A DNA stretch of 64,000 nt from Myxococcota bacterium (lineage in GTDB: Bacteria > Myxococcota_A > UBA9160 > UBA4427). This document shows, piece by piece, positions 1 to 8,649 of this stretch. Location of the stretch: positions 682,001 to 746,000 of the forward strand of contig JAWKRT010000001.1 of NCBI GenBank assembly GCA_041389495.1, read 5' to 3'. The position numbers and the translations under genes were made by a program. The notes beneath the pieces were generated by a model, which saw only the letters and a program-made list of their open reading frames with translations, made no database searches and was not told the origin of the DNA. Each line of letters begins with the position of its first letter. The first letter of the stretch is position 1.

Positions 1-321
1 GCGGCCGAGCAGCGAGAAGGCGAGCGACAGGCTCCGCACCTCCTCGGGGAAGTCGTAGACGGGAGAGTTCGAGGTCTTGAGGATGCGGGCGGTGAGCGCC
101 GGGTCGCGCTCGACCAGGCGGCGGAGCTCGTCGAGGGGCGCCGTCGGCTCCCCGGCGAGCCGCGCGATCTCCGCCGCGATGCGCGGGATGGCCGGCAGCG
201 CGGTCGAGGCCGCGGCGACGTAGGCGTCGAGCGCGCTCTCGCACTCGTCGTCGCGCCCGCGCTCCCGATCCCGCTTCCGCTCCTGCGCCTCGCCTGCGCC
301 GCTGCCGCCGGGCCCGCTCAT
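1..321 (-). CDS. HDOD domain protein, N-terminal part (runs off the window)
   Basis: 107 residues are visible from an ATG at 319-321; the C-terminal remainder lies beyond base 1. After a charged, disordered start of about 30 residues the sequence has the hallmark opening of an HDOD domain: LPAIPRIAAEIARLAG, then a helix with ERDPALTARILKTSNSP, and a hydrophobic segment ending SLAFSLLG. HDOD domains are HD-like domains that have lost the metal-binding His/Asp pair. They occur in signalling proteins of chemotaxis and c-di-GMP networks. Whether an output domain follows cannot be seen. It is transcribed away from the next gene, with 137 bp between the two start codons. Confidence 0.75.
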   Translation of the reverse strand, partial: MSGPGGSGAGEAQERKRDRERGRDDECESALDAYVAAASTALPAIPRIAAEIARLAGEPTAPLDELRRLVERDPALTARILKTSNSPVYDFPEEVRSLSLAFSLLGR

Positions 322-458
322 CTCGCGCGCCGTCCCCCCGCTCGCGCGCGTCCCGCCGGGTGCGCGCGCGGCTCCGCTTCGGCGGGAGCGGACGCTTACA
401 TGAGCACGCGAACGCGCGGGGCTCGAGTCGGCGCGGCCCGCGACCGATGTGGGCGCCC

Positions 459-869
459 ATGGCTCGCGAATCGAAGCACTCGGGCGCGCTCGGACTCGCT
501 CGCGAGGACGCGAAGGCGCTGTCGGACTTCCTGGCCGAGCGCCTCGAGATCGATCCCGCGAGCCTTCCCGCCCCGAGTCGCTGGGCCGGCAGCGGCAACA
601 CGATCGGCGCCCTCGCGCTGCGGCTCGGCGTCCTCACCCTCGACCAGGTCGAGCAGGCCGTCGACCTCCAGGCCTCCGACGGCCAGCTCCTCGGCGAGAT
701 CGTCCGCGCGCTCGGCTACTGCACCGACGTCGACATCGAGCGCCTGCTCGCGCTCCAGCGCCTGCACCGCTGCCTCGACCAGGCCGCGCTGCTCGTGATG
801 TCCGGTCAGATGGACATGGTGGAGCTGCTCGAGGCGCTCGCCGCCTTCGCGAGCGAGCGGGGCATCTAG
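459..869 (+). CDS. small protein with MshEN / type II secretion E N-terminal-like fold
   Basis: 136 residues from ATG 459; an ATG at 447 is an alternative. The middle reads IGALALRLGVLTLDQVEQAV, then GQLLGEIVRALGYCTDVDIERLLALQ. This is the duplicated 'xLGxxLxxxGxLTxxQLxxALxxQ' pattern of the MshEN family, found at the N-terminus of type II secretion and type IV pilus ATPases, some of which bind c-di-GMP there. Here there is no ATPase domain, so the fold stands alone. It lies between a divergent HDOD gene and an ATPase gene, both of signalling type. The family assignment is from pattern only. I infer a sensory or adaptor role, not an enzyme. Confidence 0.6.
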   Translation: MARESKHSGALGLAREDAKALSDFLAERLEIDPASLPAPSRWAGSGNTIGALALRLGVLTLDQVEQAVDLQASDGQLLGEIVRALGYCTDVDIERLLALQRLHRCLDQAALLVMSGQMDMVELLEALAAFASERGI

Positions 870-908
870 CCCCTCGTCTTCGCGCGCCGGTCCGGCCGCC
901 GGCGGACC

Positions 909-914
909 TATCAT
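909..914 (+). promoter_or_regulatory. candidate -10 element (TATCAT) before the STAND ATPase gene
   Basis: TATCAT followed by GCTCCGCGCC is an AT-rich island in a GC-rich gap, 32 nt before the ATG at 947. It matches the TAnnnT plus GC-rich discriminator pattern seen before several other genes in the window. No convincing -35 was found. Confidence 0.4.
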
Positions 915-946
915 GCTCCGCGCCGATCCGGGCCCGCGGAGCTGCG

Positions 947-3900
947 ATGGACGTTTCCGACACGATCACCCTCGTGGGGCGCGAGCGCGAGCTGCGCGTC
1001 CTGCGCAGCGAGCTCGCCGAGGCCGGCCGCGGCAGCGCGCGCCTCGCGTTCGTCGTCGGCGAGCCGGGCATCGGGAAGACGCACACGATCCTCGCGCTGG
1101 CCGCGCGCGCCGCGCGCGAGGGGACCGCCGTCGCGTGGGGGCGCGCGCACGAGGGAGGCGCCGCGCCGCTCTACTGGCCGTGGACGCGGGTGCTCGGCGC
1201 GCTCGCGGAGGCGTGCGACGCGCCGGAGCGCGACGCGCTCGAGCACGCGCGGCAGGCGCTGCGCGCCGACGTCGGGCGCGGCGCGGGCGACGGCGCCATC
1301 GAGGCCGCGCGATTCGCGCTCTACGACCGAGTCGTCCGCGCGATCGCGGACGCGGCGCGCGCGCGACCCGCGCTGCTGGTCCTCGACGACCTCCACTGGG
1401 CGGACGTCGGCTCGCTGCAGCTGCTCGAGTTCGCCGCGCGCGAGCTGCTGCACGCGCCGGTGCTCGTCGTGGCGACGCTGCGCGACGGCGCGCTCGTCGC
1501 CGGCGACGAGCGCGCGCGCATCCTCGCGTCCTTGATGGCGGCGTCGCGCACGGTCGCGCTCGGCGGACTGCCGCGCGACGACGTGGCCGCGCTCCTCGCG
1601 CGTCGCCTCGACGCGGCGCCCGAGGCGGACGTCGTCGACGAGGTGCGGTCGACGACCGGTGGCAATCCGTTCCTCGTGCTCGAGGTCGCGAACCTGCTGT
1701 CGCCGTCGGGCGAGCGCCTCGCCCTCGGCGGCGTCCCGCCCGGCGCGCGCGCCCTCCTGCAGCAGCGCCTCGACGGCCTGCCCGAGCGCGAACGGAGGAC
1801 GCTCGAGGCCGCGGCCGTCGTCGGCGTCGAGTTCGACCTCGACGTGCTGGCGATGCTGCTCGACGAGCCCGAGGCGTCCGTGCGCGCCTCGCTCGCGAGC
1901 GCGGGCCGGCGCGGCTTCGTGACCGAGGTCGACGGGGTCCTCTACCGCCACGCGTTCGCGCACGCCCTGCTGCGCGAGACGCTCTACGAGCAGCTGCCGG
2001 CGGCGCGGCGCATCGCGCTCCACGCCGCCGTCGTTCGCGCGCTCGAAGCGCAGGGAGCGGCCGCAGACGAGCGGCTCGCGACGCTCGCGCACCACGCGTT
2101 CGAGGCGGCGCGCGGCGGCGATGCGGGCGTCGCGCTCCGCCACTGCACGGCGGCGGGCGAGCACGCGCTCGCGCGGCTCGCGTTCGACGACGCCATCTCG
2201 CACTTCGAGCGGGCGCTCGCCGCGCAGCCGCACGCGGGGGCGGGCAAGGGCTGGGCGCTCTTCGCGGGGCTCGGCCAGGCGCTCCACGTGACGGGCCACC
2301 AGGAGCGGGCGCGCGCGATGTTCGCGCGCGCGGTCGACGCGGCGCGCGCGGCGGGGCCGACGGCGTTCGCATCGGCCGTGCTGCGCGTCGCCGCATCGGC
2401 GGCCGAGACGCTGGTGCAGGACGGCGAGATCACGGCGCTGCTCGAGGAGGCGCTCGCCGGGCTTCCGCCCGATGCGACGCCCCTGCGCGCCTTCCTGCTC
2501 GCGCGGCTCGCGTGGGGCCTGCAGATCGTGCCCGGCGCGCGCGCGCGCGCGCGGCGCCTGTCCGACGAGGCCGCCGACGTCGCGCGCGCGCTCGGCAACC
2601 CGCGCGCGCTCGAGTTCGTGCTGACGCCGCGGCTGCGCGGCCTCCTCGGCCCCGACGACGCCGACGAGCGGCGCGCGACCATCGACGAGATCCTGCGCCT
2701 CGACCCGACTCCGTCGGCCGAGCTCGACGCCTGGCTCACGCGCATCGGCGATCTCGCGGAAGCCGGCGATCGCGCCGGCCTCGACGCGGCGATCGCCGTG
2801 TTCGCGCGCGCGTCGGCCGCGCTCGGCATGCCGTACTTCGCGTGGGCGGCCGCGCGCTTCGACACCGCGATCGCGCTGCTCGACGGCCGGCTCGACGACG
2901 CCGAGTCGCTCGCCGCGCGCGCGCTCGAGCTCGGCGGCCGCGTGCTCCGCCGCTCGCCGGGCCTCGAGTACGCGCAGCAGATGTTCCTGCTGCGCGGCTG
3001 GCAGGACCGGCTCGAGGAGCTCGCTCCCGCGCTCGCCGCGGGCTTCGGCGAGGCGCCGCTGAACCCCGCGTGGCGGTGTGCGGTCGCGGACTTCTGCAGC
3101 GTGACGGGGCGCGTCGCCGAGGCGCGCCGCGAGCTCGACGCGATCGCCGCGTCGGGCTTCGATGCGATCCCGCGCGAAGGCGCCTGGCTCATGAGCATGT
3201 CGATGCTCGCCGGCGTGTGCGCGCGCATCGACGCGCGCCCGCACGCCGAGCCGCTCTACGAGCTGCTGCTGCCGTACCGCGATCGCATCGCGATCAGCCG
3301 CCCGCTCGTCGTCCTCGTCGAGCCGGTCGAGCTGAGCCTCGCGAAGCTCGCCGAGACGCTCGAGTGGTGGAGCGAGGCCGAGGCGCATCTCGACCGGGCG
3401 GCGAAGCGCGCGCTCGAGATGCGCGCGCCGCTCTGGCAGGGGGAGGTGCTGCTCCACCGCGGGGTGGTGCTCGGCCGGCGAGGGCACGAGGGCGATCGCG
3501 CGGCCGCGGCGGCCGCGCTCGACGAGGCGGAGTCGCTCGGCCGCGCGCACGGCATGCGGCTGCTCGTGCGCTGGGTCGCGGAAGCGCGGTCGGCGCTCGC
3601 CGTCGACCGCGCGCAGCTCGGGCCCGCCGGGACCGACGAGCGCACCGCGCGCGCGCGCGTCGGCGTCTTCCGCGAGGAAGGCGAGATGTGGACGCTCGCG
3701 TTCGAATCGCGCACCTCCCACCTGCGCCCGATGGTCGGCCTCTCCTACATCGCCGCGCTCCTCGCCGCGCCCGGGCGCGCGGTCCACGCCGCTGCGCTCG
3801 TCGCCTCGGCCGCGCGCGTCGGCCCGCGCGGCGAGGCGCAAGCGGCGGGCGATGCGGGCGAACACCTCGACGCCGCCGCGCGCGCGCAGTACGAGCGCCG

Positions 3901-4216
3901 CCGTCGCGAGGCGCGCGAGGCGCTCGCGGAGGCCGAGCGCTGCCACGACCTGGGTCGGGCCGAAACGCTCCGCTTCGAGGTCGAGATGCTCGAGGCGGAG
4001 GTCGCGCGCGCGGTCGGGCTCGGCGGCCGCGCGCGCCGCGCGGGCTCGGCGCAGGAGCGCGCGCGCGTCTCCGTCACGCGCGCGATCAAGTACGCGATCG
4101 ACAAGATCGCCCCGTGCGATCCCGCGCTCGCCGAGCACCTGCGGCGGAGCATCCGGACGGGAACCTTCGCGAGCTACGAGCCCGCGAGCCGCGATCGCGT
4201 CGACTGGCGGCTCTGA
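947..4216 (+). CDS. STAND/AAA_16-type ATPase with TPR-like C-terminal region
   Basis: 1089 residues. I chose ATG 947 because MDVSDTITLVGRERELRVL is the classic start of an AAA_16 domain and GGAG sits 5 nt upstream. Walker A is GEPGIGKT (K44). Walker B is LLVLDDLHWAD near residues 142-152. After the NTPase region comes a long run of Ala/Leu helices typical of TPR repeats (about 400-900). A segment near 920, GEMWTLAFESRTSHLRPMVG, precedes a final helical region ending in VTRAIKYAIDKIAP...GTF.SYEP. That ending is common in large actinobacterial and myxobacterial predicted ATPases of the AAA_16/LuxR kind. No adenylate cyclase, kinase or LuxR helix-turn-helix is present. I infer a signalling scaffold or regulator of unknown output. 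Confidence 0.85.
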   Translation: MDVSDTITLVGRERELRVLRSELAEAGRGSARLAFVVGEPGIGKTHTILALAARAAREGTAVAWGRAHEGGAAPLYWPWTRVLGALAEACDAPERDALEHARQALRADVGRGAGDGAIEAARFALYDRVVRAIADAARARPALLVLDDLHWADVGSLQLLEFAARELLHAPVLVVATLRDGALVAGDERARILASLMAASRTVALGGLPRDDVAALLARRLDAAPEADVVDEVRSTTGGNPFLVLEVANLLSPSGERLALGGVPPGARALLQQRLDGLPERERRTLEAAAVVGVEFDLDVLAMLLDEPEASVRASLASAGRRGFVTEVDGVLYRHAFAHALLRETLYEQLPAARRIALHAAVVRALEAQGAAADERLATLAHHAFEAARGGDAGVALRHCTAAGEHALARLAFDDAISHFERALAAQPHAGAGKGWALFAGLGQALHVTGHQERARAMFARAVDAARAAGPTAFASAVLRVAASAAETLVQDGEITALLEEALAGLPPDATPLRAFLLARLAWGLQIVPGARARARRLSDEAADVARALGNPRALEFVLTPRLRGLLGPDDADERRATIDEILRLDPTPSAELDAWLTRIGDLAEAGDRAGLDAAIAVFARASAALGMPYFAWAAARFDTAIALLDGRLDDAESLAARALELGGRVLRRSPGLEYAQQMFLLRGWQDRLEELAPALAAGFGEAPLNPAWRCAVADFCSVTGRVAEARRELDAIAASGFDAIPREGAWLMSMSMLAGVCARIDARPHAEPLYELLLPYRDRIAISRPLVVLVEPVELSLAKLAETLEWWSEAEAHLDRAAKRALEMRAPLWQGEVLLHRGVVLGRRGHEGDRAAAAAALDEAESLGRAHGMRLLVRWVAEARSALAVDRAQLGPAGTDERTARARVGVFREEGEMWTLAFESRTSHLRPMVGLSYIAALLAAPGRAVHAAALVASAARVGPRGEAQAAGDAGEHLDAAARAQYERRRREAREALAEAERCHDLGRAETLRFEVEMLEAEVARAVGLGGRARRAGSAQERARVSVTRAIKYAIDKIAPCDPALAEHLRRSIRTGTFASYEPASRDRVDWRL

Positions 4217-4226
4217 GGCCCGTGCG

Positions 4227-4249
4227 GCGGCCCGCGCGACGCGGGCCGC
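4227..4249 (+). terminator. candidate hairpin terminator after the STAND ATPase gene
   Basis: Perfect 10-bp stem GCGGCCCGCG / CGCGGGCCGC with a 3-nt loop CGA, starting 10 nt after the stop codon. There is no U tract, so if it terminates it does so as a strong GC hairpin. Confidence 0.45.
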
Positions 4250-4388
4250 GACCCTCGAACATCGTTCCACCGTTTCTCACGCCCTCCCGGTGCGGCCCCG
4301 CGCGCGGCGGCCCCGCGCACGGCGTCGTCGCGCCGGCGCCGGCGCGCTGGAACGGGGCGGCTCGGCCCGTCGACAGGAGGATCCCGCC

Positions 4389-5837
4389 ATGGCTCGCATC
4401 GTCCCGCTGCTCGCCGCCGTCGCTCTCGCGACGCTCGCGTCCGCCTCGCGCGCGCAGGTGCCGTACGAGGTGCACCCGGTCGGCGCGACGAGCACGGTCT
4501 TCTTCCCGGTCGGCGTCGATCTCGGAGGCCGGCTCGTGTTCGGCGGCATCGACCCGACGAACGGACGCGAGCCGTGGATCTCGGACGGCACGCTCGCGGG
4601 CACGTTCGAGCTGGCCGACGTCCACCCGACCGCCGGCTCGAACGCGGATCGTTTCTTCGCCGCGCCGAGCCTCGGCGTCGTGCTGTTCCGCGCCAACGAC
4701 GGCGTGCTCGGCGACGAGCTGTGGAAGACGGACGGCACGCCGGCGGGAACGGTGCCCGTGAAGGACATCGACGCCGGGGCCTCGGGATCGAACGCGCTGT
4801 TCGGCGCCGACCTCGGCGGGCTCGTCCTGTTCCGCGCCGACGACGCGGCGGGCGGCACGGGCACCGAGCTGTGGAGCACGGACGGCACGACGGCGGGAAC
4901 GCAGCTCGTCAAGGACATCCGGCCCGGCGCGGCGAGCTCGAATCCGGCGGGCAACGGCTTCGCCGTCCTCGGCGGCTTCGCGTACTTCCAGGCCGACGAC
5001 GGGACGTCGGGCTTCGAGCTCTGGCGCAGCGACGGGACGGCGACGGGCACGCAGCTCGTCGCCGATCTCAACCCCGGCGCCGCGTCGGGCGGCGGCACGT
5101 TCCCCGTCGCGTTCGGAAGCCTCGTGCTCTTCGTCGGCAACGACGGCACCACGGGCACGGAGCTGTTCGCGACCGACGGCACGACGACGTCGCTCGTCGC
5201 GGACATCAACCCGGGCGCCTCGTCGTCGGCGCCGAGCAGCTTCCTCGTCACGCCCAGCCACGCCTACTTCCTGGCCTTCGAGCCGGCCACCGGGCAGGAG
5301 GTGTGGCGCACCGACGGCGTCGCGGTCGAACGCGTGACGGACGTCGCGCCCGGTGCCGGCATCGGCGTGTTCGCGCAGACGATGTGCTTCGTGAACGGGC
5401 TCGTCGTGTTCGCGGCCGACGACGGCACCGGCATGGAGCTGTGGGCGACGGACGGGACGCCGGACACCGAGGTGCCGATCTCGTCGACGGGCGGCGGCGT
5501 CGAGTTCCAGTCGCTCGGCTGCGAGGCGGGGAGCGTCTACTTCCAGGCGAACGACGGCGCGAGCGGCGACGAGCCGTGGGTCAGCGACGGGAGCGCCGCG
5601 GGCACGTTCGCGCTCGGCGATCTCAACCCGGGTGCGGGCGGCTCGGTCTCGTTCGACCCGGGCTTCGCGGCCGCGGGCGGGCGCGTCTTCTTCCCCGCCA
5701 CGGACGGGAGCGGAGTGGCGCTGTGGGCGGTCGACGCCGCGGTCGCAGCGGTGCCGGCGCTGCCGGGTGGCTTCGCGCTCGTCGCGGCTGCGCTCGTCGC
5801 GGCGGCCGGGCGGTCGAAGCTGCGCGGACGGCGCTGA
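4389..5837 (+). CDS. secreted ELWxxDGTxxGT repeat protein with C-terminal sorting-like tail
   Basis: 482 residues. ATG 4389 follows a perfect AGGAGG (4375-4380) at 8 nt and opens a signal peptide ending near ASASRAQ. The body is a chain of about nine repeats of the type ELWKTDGTPAGT...VKDI.PG, separated by segments such as LVLFRADD. This is the known ELWxxDGTxxGT repeat, thought to form a beta-propeller on exported proteins. The last 30 residues read VPALPGGFALVAAALVAAAG followed by an Arg/Lys-rich end. That is a tripartite sorting signal resembling VPLPA- or PEP-CTERM tails. I infer an exported, envelope-associated or processed protein of unknown ligand. Confidence 0.85.
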   Translation: MARIVPLLAAVALATLASASRAQVPYEVHPVGATSTVFFPVGVDLGGRLVFGGIDPTNGREPWISDGTLAGTFELADVHPTAGSNADRFFAAPSLGVVLFRANDGVLGDELWKTDGTPAGTVPVKDIDAGASGSNALFGADLGGLVLFRADDAAGGTGTELWSTDGTTAGTQLVKDIRPGAASSNPAGNGFAVLGGFAYFQADDGTSGFELWRSDGTATGTQLVADLNPGAASGGGTFPVAFGSLVLFVGNDGTTGTELFATDGTTTSLVADINPGASSSAPSSFLVTPSHAYFLAFEPATGQEVWRTDGVAVERVTDVAPGAGIGVFAQTMCFVNGLVVFAADDGTGMELWATDGTPDTEVPISSTGGGVEFQSLGCEAGSVYFQANDGASGDEPWVSDGSAAGTFALGDLNPGAGGSVSFDPGFAAAGGRVFFPATDGSGVALWAVDAAVAAVPALPGGFALVAAALVAAAGRSKLRGRR

Positions 5838-5865
5838 GCCGCGGCGCGCGCGGCGGCAGGCCGCG

Positions 5866-6126
5866 TCACTCCGAGCAGACGAGCCTCGCGGGCGGCTGCT
5901 GGCTGCACTGGATCCCGGCCGTGACGCCCGCGCTCACGCGCGCGCACGCACTGCTCCGCGCCTGGGCCTCGGCCTCTTCGCGGGTCGCGGCCGCGCTCGT
6001 GTTGCACGCCTCGCGTCCCTCGAAGCGCATGCACGCCTCGCACTCGACCTGGCTCTGCGTGGTGCTGAACCAGACGAGCGCGCCGAGGAAGGCGATCGCG
6101 AACAGTGCGCCGAGCCCGCCGCGCAC
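5866..6126 (-). CDS. small membrane-anchored cysteine-containing protein, unknown
   Basis: 86 residues from a GTG at 6124-6126. One N-terminal hydrophobic segment (residues 4-19) is followed by a soluble part with CEACMRFEGREAC and two more cysteines near the end (GIQCSQQ, LVCSE), possibly disulfide-bonded outside the membrane. It begins 3 nt after the stop of the prc gene on the same strand, so it is probably co-transcribed and translationally coupled. I do not recognise a named family. The spacing suggests a function linked to the protease, such as an accessory or substrate protein, but that is inference. Confidence 0.7.
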   Translation of the reverse strand: MRGGLGALFAIAFLGALVWFSTTQSQVECEACMRFEGREACNTSAAATREEAEAQARSSACARVSAGVTAGIQCSQQPPARLVCSE

Positions 6127-6129
6127 GCG

Positions 6130-8265
6130 TCAGTTCGGCGCGTTCGCGCTGGACAGGCGGTTGTCGGCGAGGGCGTGCCCGCCGAGCGTCACGTAGTCCG
6201 CGAGGATCTCGAGCGCCTCGTGCTGGTGCGCCGTGAGCTCGTGCTCCTCGCCGTCTTCGGGCTCCTCGGGCGTCGCGTCCTCGGTCGGCATCGAGCGCGA
6301 GAGGATGTCGCGGACGGCGACGATGCCGCCGCGCGCGCGCGCCTCCGCCACCTCGCGCTCGTACTCCTGGAACTCGGCCGTCGCCTTCACGCGTTCGGCC
6401 GACCGCTGCGCGAGCTCGCCGACGAGGTCGGTCGTGAGCGGCGGCCACGGCGCGCTCTCGCCGCCCGCGCTGTGCGCCTCGACGAAGGGCGCCACCTGCT
6501 GCGTGGCCAGCGAGTACGGCTGGTGCTTCTCGCCGAACTCGTCGACGTCGTACTCGGCGGGCAGGGTGAGGTCGCTCGCGACGCCCTCGTGCTGCGTCGA
6601 CACGCCGCCCGGCCGGAAGAAGAGCGCGGTCGTCACCTTGATCGCGCCGAGCCCGGGCGGCTGCCGCACCATGCTCTGCACCGTCCCCTTGCCGAACGTG
6701 TGGTCGTCGCCGACGAGCAGCGCGCGGTGGTAGTCCTTCATCGCTCCCGCGACGATCTCGGACGCCGAGGCGCTGAAGCGCGAGGTCAGCACGACGAGCG
6801 GGCCGTCCCACGCGATGGCGTCGTCGGGGTCGTGCATCACCTGCAGCTTCCCGTACGTGTCCTTCACCGCGACGACGCCGCCGTCCGCGACGAACAGGCC
6901 GGCGATCTCGACCGCGTTCTCGAGCAGCCCGCCGCCGTTGCGCGACAGGTCGAGCACGAGGCCGTCGAGGTTCTCCTGCTTCGCCTCCTTCAGGAGCTTG
7001 CGCATGTCGCGCGAGCTCTGGCGCTTCGCGGGGTTGTGGTCGCCGTAGAACGAGGGGAGGTCGACGAAGCCGAGCCGCAGCTTCTTGTCGCCGCGCTCGA
7101 TCTCCTCGACGCGCAGGCTGGCGGCGGACTCCTCGAGGTCGATGCGCTCGCGCACGATCGCGACGTTCAGCCGCGCGTTCTCGTCGCGCAGCACGCCGAG
7201 CCGGACGGTCGTGTCGCGCGGGCCGCGGATGAGGCGGACGACGTCGCGCAGATCCATGTCCACGACGTCGACGAACTCGCCGTCCTCCTGCGCGACGGCG
7301 ATGATCTTGTCACCGGGCTCGAGCGCCTTCTGCTTCGCGGTCGCGCCGCCCGGGATCACGCGGTCGACGACCGAGTAGCCGTCCTTGTAGGTGAGCGACA
7401 CGCCGATGCCCTCGAGCGAGAGCTGCATCTGGATCGTGAAGTCGTCGAACACGTCCTGCGACAGGTAGTTCGAGTGCGGGTCGAGCGCGCGCGCGAACGA
7501 GTCGAGGAAGCTCGCGTACATGTCCTCGAGCTTCGTCTCCTTCGCGCGCTTCGTCTGCAGGGCCTGGCGCTTGAGCAGGCGCTGTCGCGCCTTCTCGAGC
7601 AGCTCGGGCGTGACCTCGATCGTCGCGTGGCTCGCGTCCGCGGCCTCGTCCTTCGCGCCGTCGGCCTTGGCTCCGTCGGCCTTCGCGCCGTCGGCGAGCG
7701 CGCCGCTCTCGGCGGCGAGCGCGACGGCGTAGTTCGCCATCTGGAAGTCGATGAGCCGGTCGTACAGCGCGTTGCGCTCCTCGACCGTCGCGGGGCGCGC
7801 GCGCTTCTCGGGGTCGATCACGAGCGTGACGTTCGGGTCGATCGCGTAGTCGTCGCGCGAGACGGCGCGCTCGATGTACCGCTCCATCGCCGCGTAGCGC
7901 CTGGGCACGTCCTCGTGCAGCTCGCGCAGCACGGCGCAGTTGCCCTCGCTGACGTCGAGCAGCACACCCTGGAGGCGCTTCTCGAGCGCGGTCGCCTCGT
8001 CGCGCAGGTAGAGCGTCTTCCCCGGGTCGAGCCGGCGCAGGAAGGTGTCGACCACGCGCGCGCGCAGCTCGTCGTTGGGCGTGTTGAACTGGTAGTGCTT
8101 CTGGAGGAACTGGCGCATCAGGTCCGGGATGCGGTCGCAGGAGAGCTCGGTCGCGGCCGCCGGGCCGGGGAGCGACGCGAGCACCGCCGCGGCGGCGAGG
8201 GCGAGCGCGCCGTGGAGCAGGGGGGCGCGCGGGCGCCGCTTCGCGGGATTCTGCTTGGAATTCAT
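6130..8265 (-). CDS. prc: carboxy-terminal (tail-specific) processing protease Prc
   Basis: 711 residues, close to the usual size of the long Prc form. I chose ATG 8265 because it opens a signal peptide (ALALAAAAVLASLPGPAAA) directly before the TELSCDRIPDLMRQFLQKHY start of the mature protein; the reading frame stays open upstream without Prc features. The order is an N-terminal helical region, a PDZ domain with GIGVSL and PGDKIIAV, then the S41 catalytic core. The nucleophile motif is SRFSASASEIV and the general base lies in TFGKGTVQ, matching the Ser/Lys dyad of E. coli Prc. A C-terminal extension of the DUF3340 type follows. It degrades misfolded or tail-marked periplasmic proteins. A -10-like TATTCT sits 8 nt before the ATG with no Shine-Dalgarno. 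Confidence 0.95.
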   Translation of the reverse strand: MNSKQNPAKRRPRAPLLHGALALAAAAVLASLPGPAAATELSCDRIPDLMRQFLQKHYQFNTPNDELRARVVDTFLRRLDPGKTLYLRDEATALEKRLQGVLLDVSEGNCAVLRELHEDVPRRYAAMERYIERAVSRDDYAIDPNVTLVIDPEKRARPATVEERNALYDRLIDFQMANYAVALAAESGALADGAKADGAKADGAKDEAADASHATIEVTPELLEKARQRLLKRQALQTKRAKETKLEDMYASFLDSFARALDPHSNYLSQDVFDDFTIQMQLSLEGIGVSLTYKDGYSVVDRVIPGGATAKQKALEPGDKIIAVAQEDGEFVDVVDMDLRDVVRLIRGPRDTTVRLGVLRDENARLNVAIVRERIDLEESAASLRVEEIERGDKKLRLGFVDLPSFYGDHNPAKRQSSRDMRKLLKEAKQENLDGLVLDLSRNGGGLLENAVEIAGLFVADGGVVAVKDTYGKLQVMHDPDDAIAWDGPLVVLTSRFSASASEIVAGAMKDYHRALLVGDDHTFGKGTVQSMVRQPPGLGAIKVTTALFFRPGGVSTQHEGVASDLTLPAEYDVDEFGEKHQPYSLATQQVAPFVEAHSAGGESAPWPPLTTDLVGELAQRSAERVKATAEFQEYEREVAEARARGGIVAVRDILSRSMPTEDATPEEPEDGEEHELTAHQHEALEILADYVTLGGHALADNRLSSANAPN

Positions 8266-8649
8266 GGGCTTCAAGAATAACAGTCCTGCAGCGAGCACCA
8301 CCTCGGGCGGGCTCGGTGAAGCGGGCGCGCCGCAGCCTCGGCGCGACCCGGAAGCGGCCGTCGAACGGTCCCTCGGTAGGTGCCGCGCGGCCGCGAAAGG
8401 GAACGACGCGGGCGTGGGGCGCCTCGCGCCGCCGGGGCGCGCGCGATGCCCCGGTCGGCGCGGCCGGCATTGCGCGTCGGGGCGCTGGGCGGGCTCCTGC
8501 GCCCCGCCTGCGTCTGGAACGGCGATTGCACCGGGCCGTCGCTTCGCGGCCACGACGCTGCGCTATACGCACTGGCCTCGCGCCGGCCCCGCCCATCGCG
8601 GGCTCGCGCCGCGCGCGGGACGGGGCCACGGGCGAGGACGACACCGAAG
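8266..8649. other. intergenic region between divergent prc and fbp
   Basis: 384 bp separate the two divergent start codons. The prc -10-like box is at its left end, and a weak TATACG at 8564-8569 could serve fbp. Long open frames cross it on both strands, but none has a start signal or recognisable protein features. I see no RNA gene or repeat. Confidence 0.5.
8274..8279 (-). promoter_or_regulatory. candidate -10 element (TATTCT) for a leaderless prc mRNA
   Basis: On the minus strand TATTCT is followed by 8 nt (TGAAGCCC) and then the prc ATG. Transcription would start at or next to the A of the start codon. No Shine-Dalgarno sequence fits in between. Confidence 0.5.

Noticed and set aside
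8266..8553. Upstream extension of prc by 96 codons
   Set aside because: The extra residues are Arg/Pro-rich without Prc similarity, and the signal peptide begins at 8265.
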